A stretch of DNA of 64,000 nucleotides, taken from positions 5,208,001-5,272,000 of the forward strand of contig NZ_CP108100.1 of NCBI RefSeq assembly GCF_036195045.1. The letters run 5' to 3'. The stretch comes from Streptomyces sp. NBC_00236. Lineage in GTDB: Bacteria; Actinomycetota; Actinomycetes; Streptomycetales; Streptomycetaceae. The position numbers were made by a program, and so were the translations under genes. Every line of letters starts with the position of its first letter. Within the stretch, counting starts at the first letter, position 1. The notes below the pieces were generated by a model that had not been told where the DNA came from, ran no database searches, and saw only the letters and a list, made by a program, of their open reading frames with translations. Of this stretch, positions 56,957 to 64,000 are shown piece by piece.

Positions 56957-58015
56957 GTGAACCTCGCCTTCGTCGAGAGCCCGGTCCAGCTCCTGAACGT
57001 CCTGGAGTGGGCCTACACAGAGGGAGGCGGCGGCCGTGTCGTCGCGGACGTCACCGTCGTCGTCCTCCCTCCGGTCGACCCGATGTCGCGCGGTCAGCTG
57101 CGCCGGATGGCGGAGCTGGCCCGCGACGAGGGCATCACCGTGCGCTGGCAGGAGGCGCGCGGCGACTCGGGCACCCCCCTGAAGTCGCTGCGCGCCCTGA
57201 CCCGGCTCGTACGCAACGCCGACCACATCGTCATCGGGGACCCGTTCTCCCGCTACGTACAACTGCTGCTCTCCCTGGTCCGCCCCCGCCGGCTCACCGT
57301 GGTCGACGACGGCACCGCCACCATGGAGTTCGTCGCCCTGCTGACCCGCGGCGAGCGCCTGGTGCGCTGGCACCGCCGCGGCGGCTCCGGCCCCCGCGAC
57401 CTGGCCCTGGCCCCGGTCTCCGCGACCGCCCGGCGCCGCTTCACACCGTCCGCGGCGCGCGAGGTCGAGCTCTTCACCGCGATGCCGGTGATCCCGCCGC
57501 CCGGCATCACCCTCATCCCCAACACCTTCTCCTGGACCCGCTCCCGCTTCGGCCCGCCGCTGCTCACCAAGGGTGCGGACCTGGTCGGCACCTCACTGGT
57601 CGAGACGGGCGTGGTCGACCGCGCTCAGTACCTGGAGGCGGTCGCCGCCCTGGCCCGTACGCACGGCGCCACCCGCTACTTCGCCCACCGCCGCGAGTCC
57701 ACCGAGAAGCTCCACGCCCTGGAGGCCGCCACCGGCCTGGAGATCGTCCGCCCCGACCTCCCCCTGGAACTCATCGCCCGCCGCGGCCCGATCGGCCGCA
57801 CGGTGCTGAGCTTCCCCTCCACGGTCGTCCACACCCTCCCGCTGGCCCTCGCCGGCACCGAGGTGAAGGTCGCGGTCTGCGACATCGCCCCGGAATGGCT
57901 CCGCGAAACGGCGTCCCCGAGGGCCCAGGGCTTCCTCGCCGGTGTCACGGAGACGGCACGCGACGTGCAGCGGCTGGCGCCGTGGCGGGCCACGGCGGTG
58001 ACTACGGAGGCGTGA
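56957..58015 (+). CDS. Second polysialyltransferase-like protein
   Basis: 352 residues from the GTG at 56957, 11 bp after neuB. The N-terminus MNLAFVESPVQLLNVLEW is typical of polysialyl/sialyltransferases of GT-B type. The acidic-DG motif is VVDDGTATMEF (Asp117-Asp118-Gly119) and a Ser/Thr motif is FPSTVVHTL, but the HP motif reads His-Arg (YFAHRREST). It may be an initiating sialyltransferase while the 461-residue homologue elongates, or a diverged enzyme. Last gene of the operon; it overlaps the converging hypothetical gene by 14 bp. Confidence 0.78.
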   Translation: MNLAFVESPVQLLNVLEWAYTEGGGGRVVADVTVVVLPPVDPMSRGQLRRMAELARDEGITVRWQEARGDSGTPLKSLRALTRLVRNADHIVIGDPFSRYVQLLLSLVRPRRLTVVDDGTATMEFVALLTRGERLVRWHRRGGSGPRDLALAPVSATARRRFTPSAAREVELFTAMPVIPPPGITLIPNTFSWTRSRFGPPLLTKGADLVGTSLVETGVVDRAQYLEAVAALARTHGATRYFAHRRESTEKLHALEAATGLEIVRPDLPLELIARRGPIGRTVLSFPSTVVHTLPLALAGTEVKVAVCDIAPEWLRETASPRAQGFLAGVTETARDVQRLAPWRATAVTTEA

Positions 58016-58565
58016 GCCCGAAGGGGCCGGCCGCATCCTCCGGCCACCCGTCGGAGTCATCGGCGATGTGGGTCTGCCCCCCGAGCGAACCGCGCCCGGT
58101 CCGCTCCACCGGGGCCGACAGCGGCACGTACGTGGGCCTCAGCCCCGGCGGCAGTTCGGACTGCCGCCCGAACACCAGGACATCGCCCGGGTCGATGCAG
58201 TCGTTGCTCGGGGTCGCGATGATCCCTGCCGACAGAAGAATCTTGGCCAATGCATCCTGCATGTGCAGAGCGACCGATCCGAGACGGCGGACGTCCGGTG
58301 CATGAAGGTCTCCAGCAGCGACCGCCGCCATTGCGGCGTTGGCCAGCCTGCCGTCACCATGCCAGCTCACGGACACGGCCGCCGAAGCCAGGTCCGCGTC
58401 GCGATGGACGTGGACCACCGCACCGGGCCGTGATTCGGAGACGTGGTCGGAGCGGAAAGCGGGCAGTCCGGCGAGCTGAAGCGCCTGGACGGCTTCGTCG
58501 GCCAACTCGGCGCGCACCGCGATCACCTCGTCGGAGGCGTGGTCGAAACCGTACCTGTCCTTCAC
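58002..58565 (-). CDS. Hypothetical protein
   Basis: 187 residues from the GTG at 58565, which has GAGGAA 8 nt upstream; an ATG at 58583 is the alternative. The protein is soluble, mixed alpha/beta by eye, with SVSWHGDGRLANAAMAAVA as its most conserved-looking stretch. I recognise no domain. It lies between the wall-polymer operon and the amidohydrolase gene and converges on the former. Confidence 0.65.
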   Translation of the reverse strand: MKDRYGFDHASDEVIAVRAELADEAVQALQLAGLPAFRSDHVSESRPGAVVHVHRDADLASAAVSVSWHGDGRLANAAMAAVAAGDLHAPDVRRLGSVALHMQDALAKILLSAGIIATPSNDCIDPGDVLVFGRQSELPPGLRPTYVPLSAPVERTGRGSLGGQTHIADDSDGWPEDAAGPFGLTPP

Positions 58566-58742
58566 TGTTGCGCTTCCTCGCATCCGATCGGCGTCTGGGC
58601 GGAGCGAACGGCGAGTTTACCCACCCCGCATTTACCCCACACGCCGCGACCCAGTCATTTATTCGTCTATGTGGCTGAACTTTTCTTGTTTCATGGTCAG
58701 TTGGCGGGGGAAGGGCCTTACCCTTCACCAGTGAACCACTCG

Positions 58743-59969
58743 ATGCCCCGCGAGGGTGAAGCCCGGCCGCTCACGGAAGGGGCCCTGCCCGGCGCCCTGC
58801 CCGAACCCCTGCGCGCCGAGCTCATCGCCTTCCGCCGCGATCTGCACATGCACCCCGAGCTCGGCAACCAGGAGTTCCGCACCACCGCGGCCATCAAGGC
58901 CCGGCTGGAGCAGGCCGGCCTGGAGCCCCGGGTGCTCGCCTCCGGGACGGGCCTCATGTGCGACGTCGGGACGCGGGGCGAGGCGACGCGGCCCATGCTG
59001 GCGCTGCGGGCCGACATCGACGCGCTGCCGATCCCGGACACCAAGGCGGGCGTCCCGTACCGCTCGACCGTGCCCGACCGGGCGCACGCCTGCGGGCACG
59101 ACGTGCACACCACCACCGTCCTCGGCGCCGGCCTCGTGCTCGCCGAGCTGGACCGGCAGGGGCTGCTGCCCAACCCGGTGCGGCTGATCTTCCAGCCGGC
59201 CGAGGAGGTACTGCCCGGCGGGGCGCCCGACGCGATCGAGTCGGGCGTGCTGGAGGGCGTCGGCCGGATCATCGGAGTGCACTGCGATCCGAAGGTCGAC
59301 GCGGGCCGGATCGGGCTGCGGGTCGGGGCCATCACCTCCGCCTGCGACCGCCTGGAGCTGTCCCTGGACGGGCCCGGCGGCCACACCGCCCGCCCGCACC
59401 TGACCACGGACCTGGTCACCGCCGCCGCCAAGGTCGCCACCGAGGTGCCCGCGCTGCTGGCCCGCCGGGTCGACGCCCGGGCCGGGCTCGCGGTGACCTG
59501 GGGACGGCTGGAGACCGGGCACGCGTGCAACGTGATCCCGCAACACGCCGAGATGTCCGGCACGGTTCGCTGCCTGCATCTGGCGGCCTGGCGCGACGCA
59601 CCGGACCTGGTGCACGCGGCCATCGACGAGGTGGCCGGAATGTACGGCGCCAAGACGGTGATCAACTACATCAGGGGCGTCCCGCCCGTGGTCAACGACG
59701 CAGCCGCGATCGATCTGCTCGGCGGCGCGATGACTGCCCGCCGCGGTTCGTATGCGATCGAGGACACCGAACAGAGCCTGGGCGGGGAGGACTTCTCCTG
59801 GTACCTGGAACACGTCCCGGGAGCGATGGCGCGCCTCGGAGTGCGTACCCCCGGCGACACGCGCGGGCTCGACCTGCACCGGGGCAACTTCGACGCGGAC
59901 GAGGAGGCGATCACCGTCGGGGTGGAGCTCTTCACCGCTTCGGCTCTGCTCCACGGCAACCATCCGTAA
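58743..59969 (+). CDS. M20 family amidohydrolase/peptidase
   Basis: 408 residues from the ATG at 58743 (a GTG at 58731 is possible). Family marks: RRDLHMHPELGNQEFRTT, ADIDALPIPD, HACGHDVHTTT (Cys117, His119), QPAEEVLPGG (Glu154-Glu155) and SLGGEDFSWYL. It belongs to the aminoacylase/IAA-amino acid hydrolase group, which hydrolyses N-acylated amino acids or related amides. The substrate is unknown. It stands just before the nucleoside-uptake operon with 138 bp between. Confidence 0.9.
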   Translation: MPREGEARPLTEGALPGALPEPLRAELIAFRRDLHMHPELGNQEFRTTAAIKARLEQAGLEPRVLASGTGLMCDVGTRGEATRPMLALRADIDALPIPDTKAGVPYRSTVPDRAHACGHDVHTTTVLGAGLVLAELDRQGLLPNPVRLIFQPAEEVLPGGAPDAIESGVLEGVGRIIGVHCDPKVDAGRIGLRVGAITSACDRLELSLDGPGGHTARPHLTTDLVTAAAKVATEVPALLARRVDARAGLAVTWGRLETGHACNVIPQHAEMSGTVRCLHLAAWRDAPDLVHAAIDEVAGMYGAKTVINYIRGVPPVVNDAAAIDLLGGAMTARRGSYAIEDTEQSLGGEDFSWYLEHVPGAMARLGVRTPGDTRGLDLHRGNFDADEEAITVGVELFTASALLHGNHP

Positions 59970-60045
59970 CCGGACAGGTCGCCCCTGGTTCACGACGATC
60001 CGATAACGGCTGCCGTACAGGTCATTATCTGACATCTACGCGCGT

Positions 60046-60051
60046 TACGAT
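60046..60051 (+). promoter_or_regulatory. Possible -10 box of the BMP transporter operon
   Basis: TACGAT, 56 bp before the TTG start of the lipoprotein. No convincing -35 box at normal distance. Confidence 0.35.
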
Positions 60052-60107
60052 CGCGGCGAAACCAGCGCCGGAAGAGGCGCTTCGGTCAGGTTTGAAGGAG
60101 CCTTCCC

Positions 60108-61157
60108 TTGCGCCGGATCACTAGGATTGCCGCTGCGGGCGTCATGTCCGCGGCACTCGCACTCAGCGTTACCGCGTGCGGCGACTCGTCCTCGTCGAGC
60201 AGCAGCTCGGACTCGAAGGACAAGAAGACCGCCCTCGCGTACGACATCGGCGGCCGCGGCGACCAGTCGTTCAACGACGCCGCGTACGCGGGTCTGGCCA
60301 AGGCCGAGAAGGAACTCGGGGTCAAGGGCACCGAGGCCGAGCCCTCGGACGGCGAGTCGGACGCGGACAAGGTCCAGCGCCTCACGTCCCTGGCCCGTGC
60401 CGGGAACAACCCGGTCATCGGTGTCGGCTTCGCGTACGCGCCCGCCATCAAGAAGGTCGCGCCGAAGTTCCCGAAGATCACCTTCGGCATCATCGACGAC
60501 GCCTCGGTGACCGGCCCCAACATCGCCAACATCGTCTTCAACGAGGAGCAGGGCTCCTACCTCGCAGGTGTCGCCGCCGCCAAGGTCACCAAGACCAAGA
60601 CGGTCGGCTTCATCGGTGGCGTCGAGACCCCGCTGATCAAGAAGTTCCAGGCCGGCTTCACCCAGGGCGTCAAGGACACCGACTCCTCGGTCAAGGTGCT
60701 TCCGCAGTACCTGACCCAGCCGCCGGACTTCGGTGGCTTCTCCAAGCCCGACCTCGGCAAGGCCGCGGCCCAGGGTCAACTCGCCAAGGGCGCCGACGTG
60801 ATCTACTCGGCCGCCGGTCTGGCCGGTACCGGTGCCATCGAGGCCGTCTCCAAGGCCGGCAAGTGGAACATCGGCGTCGACTCCGACCAGTACAACCAGA
60901 AGGGCCTCGCCGCCTTCAAGGAGTCCATCCTGACCTCGGTCACGAAGGACGTCGAGGACTCGGTCTTCAACCTGATCAAGTCCGTGGTGGACGGCAAGCC
61001 GCAGACCGGTGAGATCCGCTACGGCCTCGACAAGGACGGCGTCGGCCTGGCCATGTCGAACCCGAAGTTCACCGCGATGACCGACGTCATCGCCGCCGTG
61101 GACAAGGCCAAGAAGGAAATCATCGACGGCAAGATCACCGTCAAGACCACCCCGTAA
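60108..61157 (+). CDS. BMP family nucleoside-binding lipoprotein
   Basis: 349 residues from a TTG at 60108, preceded by TGAAGGAGCC. The signal peptide ends in a lipobox (SVTAC, Cys24), then a run of serines. BMP domain marks: AYDIGGRGDQSFNDAAYAGL, GVGFAYAPAI, GIIDDASV, EQGSYLAGVAAA and GVDSDQYNQ. Members bind purine nucleosides outside the cell for an ABC importer, encoded directly downstream. A strong hairpin after the stop codon probably keeps the binding protein at higher level than the membrane parts. Confidence 0.93.
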   Translation: MRRITRIAAAGVMSAALALSVTACGDSSSSSSSSDSKDKKTALAYDIGGRGDQSFNDAAYAGLAKAEKELGVKGTEAEPSDGESDADKVQRLTSLARAGNNPVIGVGFAYAPAIKKVAPKFPKITFGIIDDASVTGPNIANIVFNEEQGSYLAGVAAAKVTKTKTVGFIGGVETPLIKKFQAGFTQGVKDTDSSVKVLPQYLTQPPDFGGFSKPDLGKAAAQGQLAKGADVIYSAAGLAGTGAIEAVSKAGKWNIGVDSDQYNQKGLAAFKESILTSVTKDVEDSVFNLIKSVVDGKPQTGEIRYGLDKDGVGLAMSNPKFTAMTDVIAAVDKAKKEIIDGKITVKTTP

Positions 61158-61181
61158 CGACTCCGGTCGTACGGCTGGTTT

Positions 61182-61226
61182 CCCGTGGGCCCGGAGCGCG
61201 CAGCGTCGCTGCTCCGGGCCCACGGG
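61182..61226 (+). terminator. Intra-operon hairpin after the lipoprotein gene
   Basis: Perfect 16-bp stem (61182-61197 with 61211-61226), 13-nt loop, 24 bp after the stop codon. Probable partial terminator inside the operon. Confidence 0.8.
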
Positions 61227-61267
61227 GTACTCCTTGCAGAAGTTCCGCCCGTTGCAGTGCACTCCCG

Positions 61268-61331
61268 GACAGGCCCAGGGCCTGTCGTCAAACTGCCGCG
61301 TTCCGGCCGCGCTGCGCGCATGCGTTTGACG
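61268..61331. repeat. Nested inverted repeats, REP-like
   Basis: GACAGGCCC-A-GGGCCTGTC at 61268-61286 is an exact dyad. CGTCAAAC at 61286-61293 faces GTTTGACG at 61324-61331. GGGCCTGTCGTCAAAC resembles a motif I recall seeing in many streptomycete intergenic regions, so this may be a dispersed repeat. Confidence 0.5.
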
Positions 61332-61499
61332 ATTCGGCAACGCTACGCGTGTAGACAGCCCTCGGGCGCGATAACTTCACCCCGCCCCCCAGGGGCTGTC
61401 CGACCCTCCCGCGTGGGCGACCCGCCCGCTGATCCACGTGGAACAGTCAGTCATCCCCTGCCCCTCCGCCTCCCGCTCCTGTCCGGCCAAGGAGAGTGC

Positions 61500-63062
61500 G
61501 TCATCAACGCGTCCAGCAGCCCCCCTGCCGTAGAACTGCACGGCATCACCAAGCGTTTCCCCGGCGTCGTCGCCAACCACGACATCGGCATCACCGTCCG
61601 CAAGGGCACGGTCCACGCCCTCGTCGGCGAGAACGGTGCCGGCAAGTCCACGCTGATGAAGATCCTCTACGGCATGCAGAAGCCGGACGAGGGCACCATC
61701 GCCGTGGACGGCGAGCAGGTCTCGTTCGGCAACCCGGGCGACGCCATCGCGCGCGGCATCGGCATGGTGCACCAGCACTTCATGCTCGCCGACAACTTCA
61801 CCGTCCTGGAGAACGTGGTCCTCGGCGGCGAGAAGCTGCACGGCATCGGATCCGCCGCACGGAAGAAGATCCAGGAGATCTCCGACGCGTACGGCCTGGG
61901 AGTCCGGCCCGACGCGCTCGTCGAGAACCTCGGGGTCGCCGACCGGCAGCGTGTGGAGATCCTCAAGGTCCTCTACCGCGGCGCCCGCATCCTCATCCTG
62001 GACGAGCCGACCGCGGTGCTCGTCCCGCAGGAGGTGGACGCGCTCTTCGCGAACCTCCGCGAGCTCAAGGCCGAGGGTCTCACCGTCATCTTCATCTCGC
62101 ACAAGCTCGGCGAGGTCCTCTCGGTCGCCGACGAGATCACGGTGATCCGGCGCGGTACGACGGTGGGCACCGCCGACCCGGCCCACACCACGACCAAGCA
62201 GCTCGCCGAGCTCATGGTCGGCAGCGAACTGCCGTCGCCCGAGACGCGTGAGTCCACGGTGACGGATGAGCCGATGCTCCGCGTCGAGGGGCTCTCCCTC
62301 ACCATGACGGACCCGGACGGAGTCGTCCGCGACGTCCTGTCCGACGTCGGCTTCACCATCCACAAGGGCGAGATCCTGGGCATCGCGGGCGTCGAGGGCA
62401 ACGGCCAGACCGAGCTGATCGACGCGCTCATCGGGATGAAGTCCGCGGACAGCGGAGTGATCACCCTGGGCGACGAGGACATCTCCCGCGTGCCCACCCG
62501 CAAGCGGCGCGAGAGCGGCATCGGCTACATCCCCGAGGACCGGCACCGGCACGGAGTCCTGCTGGACGCCCCGCTCTGGGAGAACCGCATCCTCGGCCAC
62601 GTCACCGAGAAGCCCAACAGCCGCGGCTTCCTGCTCGACCCCAAGGCGGCCCGCCAGGACACCGTGCGGATCGTGCGCGAGTACGACGTCCGCACCCCCG
62701 GCATCGAGGTCACGGCCGCCTCCCTCTCCGGCGGCAACCAGCAGAAGCTGATCGTCGGCCGCGAGATGAGCCACGCGCCGAAGCTCCTGATCGCCGCCCA
62801 CCCCACCCGCGGCGTGGACGTCGGCGCGCAGGCGCAGATCTGGGACCAGATCCGCGACGCCCGCCGCGAAGGACTCGCCGTCCTGCTCATCTCGGCGGAC
62901 CTGGACGAGCTCATCGGGCTCTCCGACACCCTGCGCGTCATGTACCGAGGACAGCTCGTCGCGGACGCCGACCCCGCCACCATCACCCCCGAGGAACTGG
63001 GCTCGGCCATGACCGGTGCCGCCGCAGGTCACCTCGAAGCAGCACCGGAGGACGAGGCCTGA
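61500..63062 (+). CDS. BMP-type ABC transporter double ATPase
   Basis: About 520 residues, two fused ATPase domains. The first has VGENGAGKST and ILILDEPTAVLVP; the second has GVEGNGQTEL and LLIAAHPTRGVDVG, where His-Pro replaces Asp-Glu, as is usual for this nucleoside/sugar group. LSGGNQQK is present. The start is odd: after AAGGAG (61489-61494) the frame reads GTC at 61500 and ATC at 61503, with no ATG, GTG or TTG in range. In-frame GTG at 61413 and ATG at 61320 lack a ribosome site. The 3-prime end overlaps the permease gene by 1 bp. Confidence 0.88.
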   Translation, partial: VINASSSPPAVELHGITKRFPGVVANHDIGITVRKGTVHALVGENGAGKSTLMKILYGMQKPDEGTIAVDGEQVSFGNPGDAIARGIGMVHQHFMLADNFTVLENVVLGGEKLHGIGSAARKKIQEISDAYGLGVRPDALVENLGVADRQRVEILKVLYRGARILILDEPTAVLVPQEVDALFANLRELKAEGLTVIFISHKLGEVLSVADEITVIRRGTTVGTADPAHTTTKQLAELMVGSELPSPETRESTVTDEPMLRVEGLSLTMTDPDGVVRDVLSDVGFTIHKGEILGIAGVEGNGQTELIDALIGMKSADSGVITLGDEDISRVPTRKRRESGIGYIPEDRHRHGVLLDAPLWENRILGHVTEKPNSRGFLLDPKAARQDTVRIVREYDVRTPGIEVTAASLSGGNQQKLIVGREMSHAPKLLIAAHPTRGVDVGAQAQIWDQIRDARREGLAVLLISADLDELIGLSDTLRVMYRGQLVADADPATITPEELGSAMTGAAAGHLEAAPEDEA

Positions 63063-64000
63063 TGAAGAAACTCGACAAGGACCGGCTGATCCTCGGCTTC
63101 GCCGGGCCGGCACTCGCCCTGGTCGTCGCCTTCGCGCTCAGCACCCTGGTGCTGCTCGTGTCGGACCGCGACCCCTTCGAGCTGTACCGGCTGCTGTTCG
63201 AGCAGGCGTCGTACTCCGACGTACAGGTACTGATCATCAACCAGGCCGGTACGTACTACCTCGCCGCTCTCGCGGTCGCGGTCGGCTTCCGGATGAACCT
63301 CTTCAACATCGGCGTCGACGGCCAGTACCGCCTCGCGGCGATGATGGCCGCGCTCGTCGGCGCCAGCGTCGACCTTCCCGGACCGTTCCAGATCGCCCTG
63401 ATCGTCGTCGTGGCGATGCTGGTGGGCGCGTTCTGGGCCGGTATCGCCGGCATCCTCAAGACGACCCGGGGAGTGAGCGAGGTCGTCTCGACGATCATGC
63501 TCAACTCCATCGCGACCTCCCTGATCGCCTGGCTGATCCTGCCGAAGAACTTCGGTGACCAGGCAGCCGGATCCAACAACCTCACGACCGGCGAGATCCA
63601 CGAGGGGGGCTGGTTCCCGGGACTGTCCCTGGGCCCCGAGTCCGGCGAGATCTACGGATTCACCTTCGTCGCCGCCGGCTGCGGCCTCGTGTACTGGTTC
63701 GTCCTCAACCGCACCCGCTTCGGCTTCGACCTGCGGGCCACCGGCGCCAGTGAGAGCGCCGCCCAGGCCTCCGGTGTGGACGCCAAGAAGATGATCCTCA
63801 CCTCCATGCTGATCTCCGGCGCGGTCGCCGGTCTGGCGGGCATGCCGACGCTGCTCGGCGACACCCACACGTACAGCCTCGACTTCCCGGTCGGCATCGG
63901 CTTCACCGGCATCACCATCGCCCTGCTCGGCCGGAACCACCCCGTGGGCATCGCGCTCAGCGCCCTGCTGATCGCGTTCCTGGACAAGGCCTCTTCCCCG
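63062..64000 (+). CDS. BMP-type ABC transporter permease (3' end outside window)
   Basis: ATG at 63062 inside TGATG; the frame is open to the right edge (313 codons). Hydrophobic helices begin at residues about 10-33 and continue throughout, with the BPD_transp_2 family stretches VGFRMNLFNIGVDGQYRLAAMMAAL region, STIMLNSIATSLIAWLI, FVLNRTRFGFDLRATGASESAAQASGVD region and GIGFTGITIALLGRNHPVGI. It is the first of usually two permeases of a nucleoside importer with the upstream ATPase and lipoprotein. The rest, and the second permease, are beyond the window. Confidence 0.92.
   Translation, partial: MKKLDKDRLILGFAGPALALVVAFALSTLVLLVSDRDPFELYRLLFEQASYSDVQVLIINQAGTYYLAALAVAVGFRMNLFNIGVDGQYRLAAMMAALVGASVDLPGPFQIALIVVVAMLVGAFWAGIAGILKTTRGVSEVVSTIMLNSIATSLIAWLILPKNFGDQAAGSNNLTTGEIHEGGWFPGLSLGPESGEIYGFTFVAAGCGLVYWFVLNRTRFGFDLRATGASESAAQASGVDAKKMILTSMLISGAVAGLAGMPTLLGDTHTYSLDFPVGIGFTGITIALLGRNHPVGIALSALLIAFLDKASSP

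Larger units (their letters stand above)
61158..61499 (+). other. 342-bp gap between lipoprotein and ATPase genes
   Basis: It holds the hairpin at 61182-61226, a 19-bp near-palindrome at 61268-61286, a linked CGTCAAAC/GTTTGACG dyad and the AAGGAG ribosome site at 61489-61494. No gene is seen. Confidence 0.7.

Noticed and set aside
61496..62251. The GTG at 61496 as start of the ATPase
   Set aside because: It is out of frame with the ATPase and leads to an Arg/His-rich shadow product, although its distance from AAGGAG is tempting.

Overview
The window looks like Streptomyces chromosome core. G+C is very high with strong third-position G/C bias, GTG and even TTG starts are common, and several families are typical of streptomycetes (SCO4848-type membrane protein, DUF6350, DUF3017, DUF2690 and DUF6716 proteins, MocR and SigE-like regulators). 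From memory the order purN-purH / folD / mdh / trpS / sdhCDAB / mcm / sialic-acid-like wall-polymer genes / BMP-type ABC transporter resembles the central part of the S. coelicolor chromosome. I see no IS element, prophage, CRISPR array, tRNA or rRNA gene.

Layout. 1-11.2 kb: an HTH/sigma-like fusion protein (cut at the left edge), two membrane proteins, purN-purH, an RDD protein, folD-DUF3017, a membrane-tethered HTH protein and mdh. 11.2-18.1 kb: a PEP-mutase-like enzyme, an AhpD-like protein divergent from a MocR regulator, an EamA exporter, ornithine aminotransferase with a degenerate copy of its own 3-prime end, trpS and a 2H RNA ligase-like protein. 18.2-24.5 kb: a DprE2/DprE1 pair, a YihY protein, a penicillin-binding carboxypeptidase and a metallophosphoesterase. 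24.7-29.9 kb: an orphan oligopeptide-type binding protein, a small membrane protein-DCC-TetR operon with two perfect palindromic operators, and a divergent MFS/MarR pair with its own operators. 30-33.4 kb: succinate dehydrogenase sdhCDAB. 33.6-41.2 kb: uraD, a GH20 hexosaminidase, an ECF-like sigma factor with a one-TM partner, and an L,D-transpeptidase. 41.4-47.1 kb: a methylmalonyl-CoA mutase large subunit, a Uma2 nuclease-fold protein, a LysE exporter, and a FAD monooxygenase divergent from a TetR regulator with matching operators.

47.1-58.0 kb is the most distinctive block: two divergent operons for a nonulosonic-acid (sialic acid/Kdn) wall polymer. Leftward run GT2, polysialyltransferase-like, YfhO and methyltransferase genes. 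Rightward run a DUF6716 glycosyltransferase, a CMP-nonulosonate synthetase fused to a HAD phosphatase, a NeuB synthase that lacks the usual SAF domain, and a second polysialyltransferase-like protein. Kdn-containing teichulosonic acids are known in streptomycete walls, and this block has the parts to make one.

58.0-64.0 kb holds a hypothetical gene, an M20 amidohydrolase and the start of a BMP-type nucleoside ABC transporter (lipoprotein, double ATPase, first permease cut by the right edge). A strong hairpin lies between lipoprotein and ATPase, and the ATPase has no canonical start codon after its ribosome site. Metabolically the window joins purine and one-carbon metabolism, the TCA cycle (mdh, sdh), propionyl-CoA use (mcm) and cell-envelope building.
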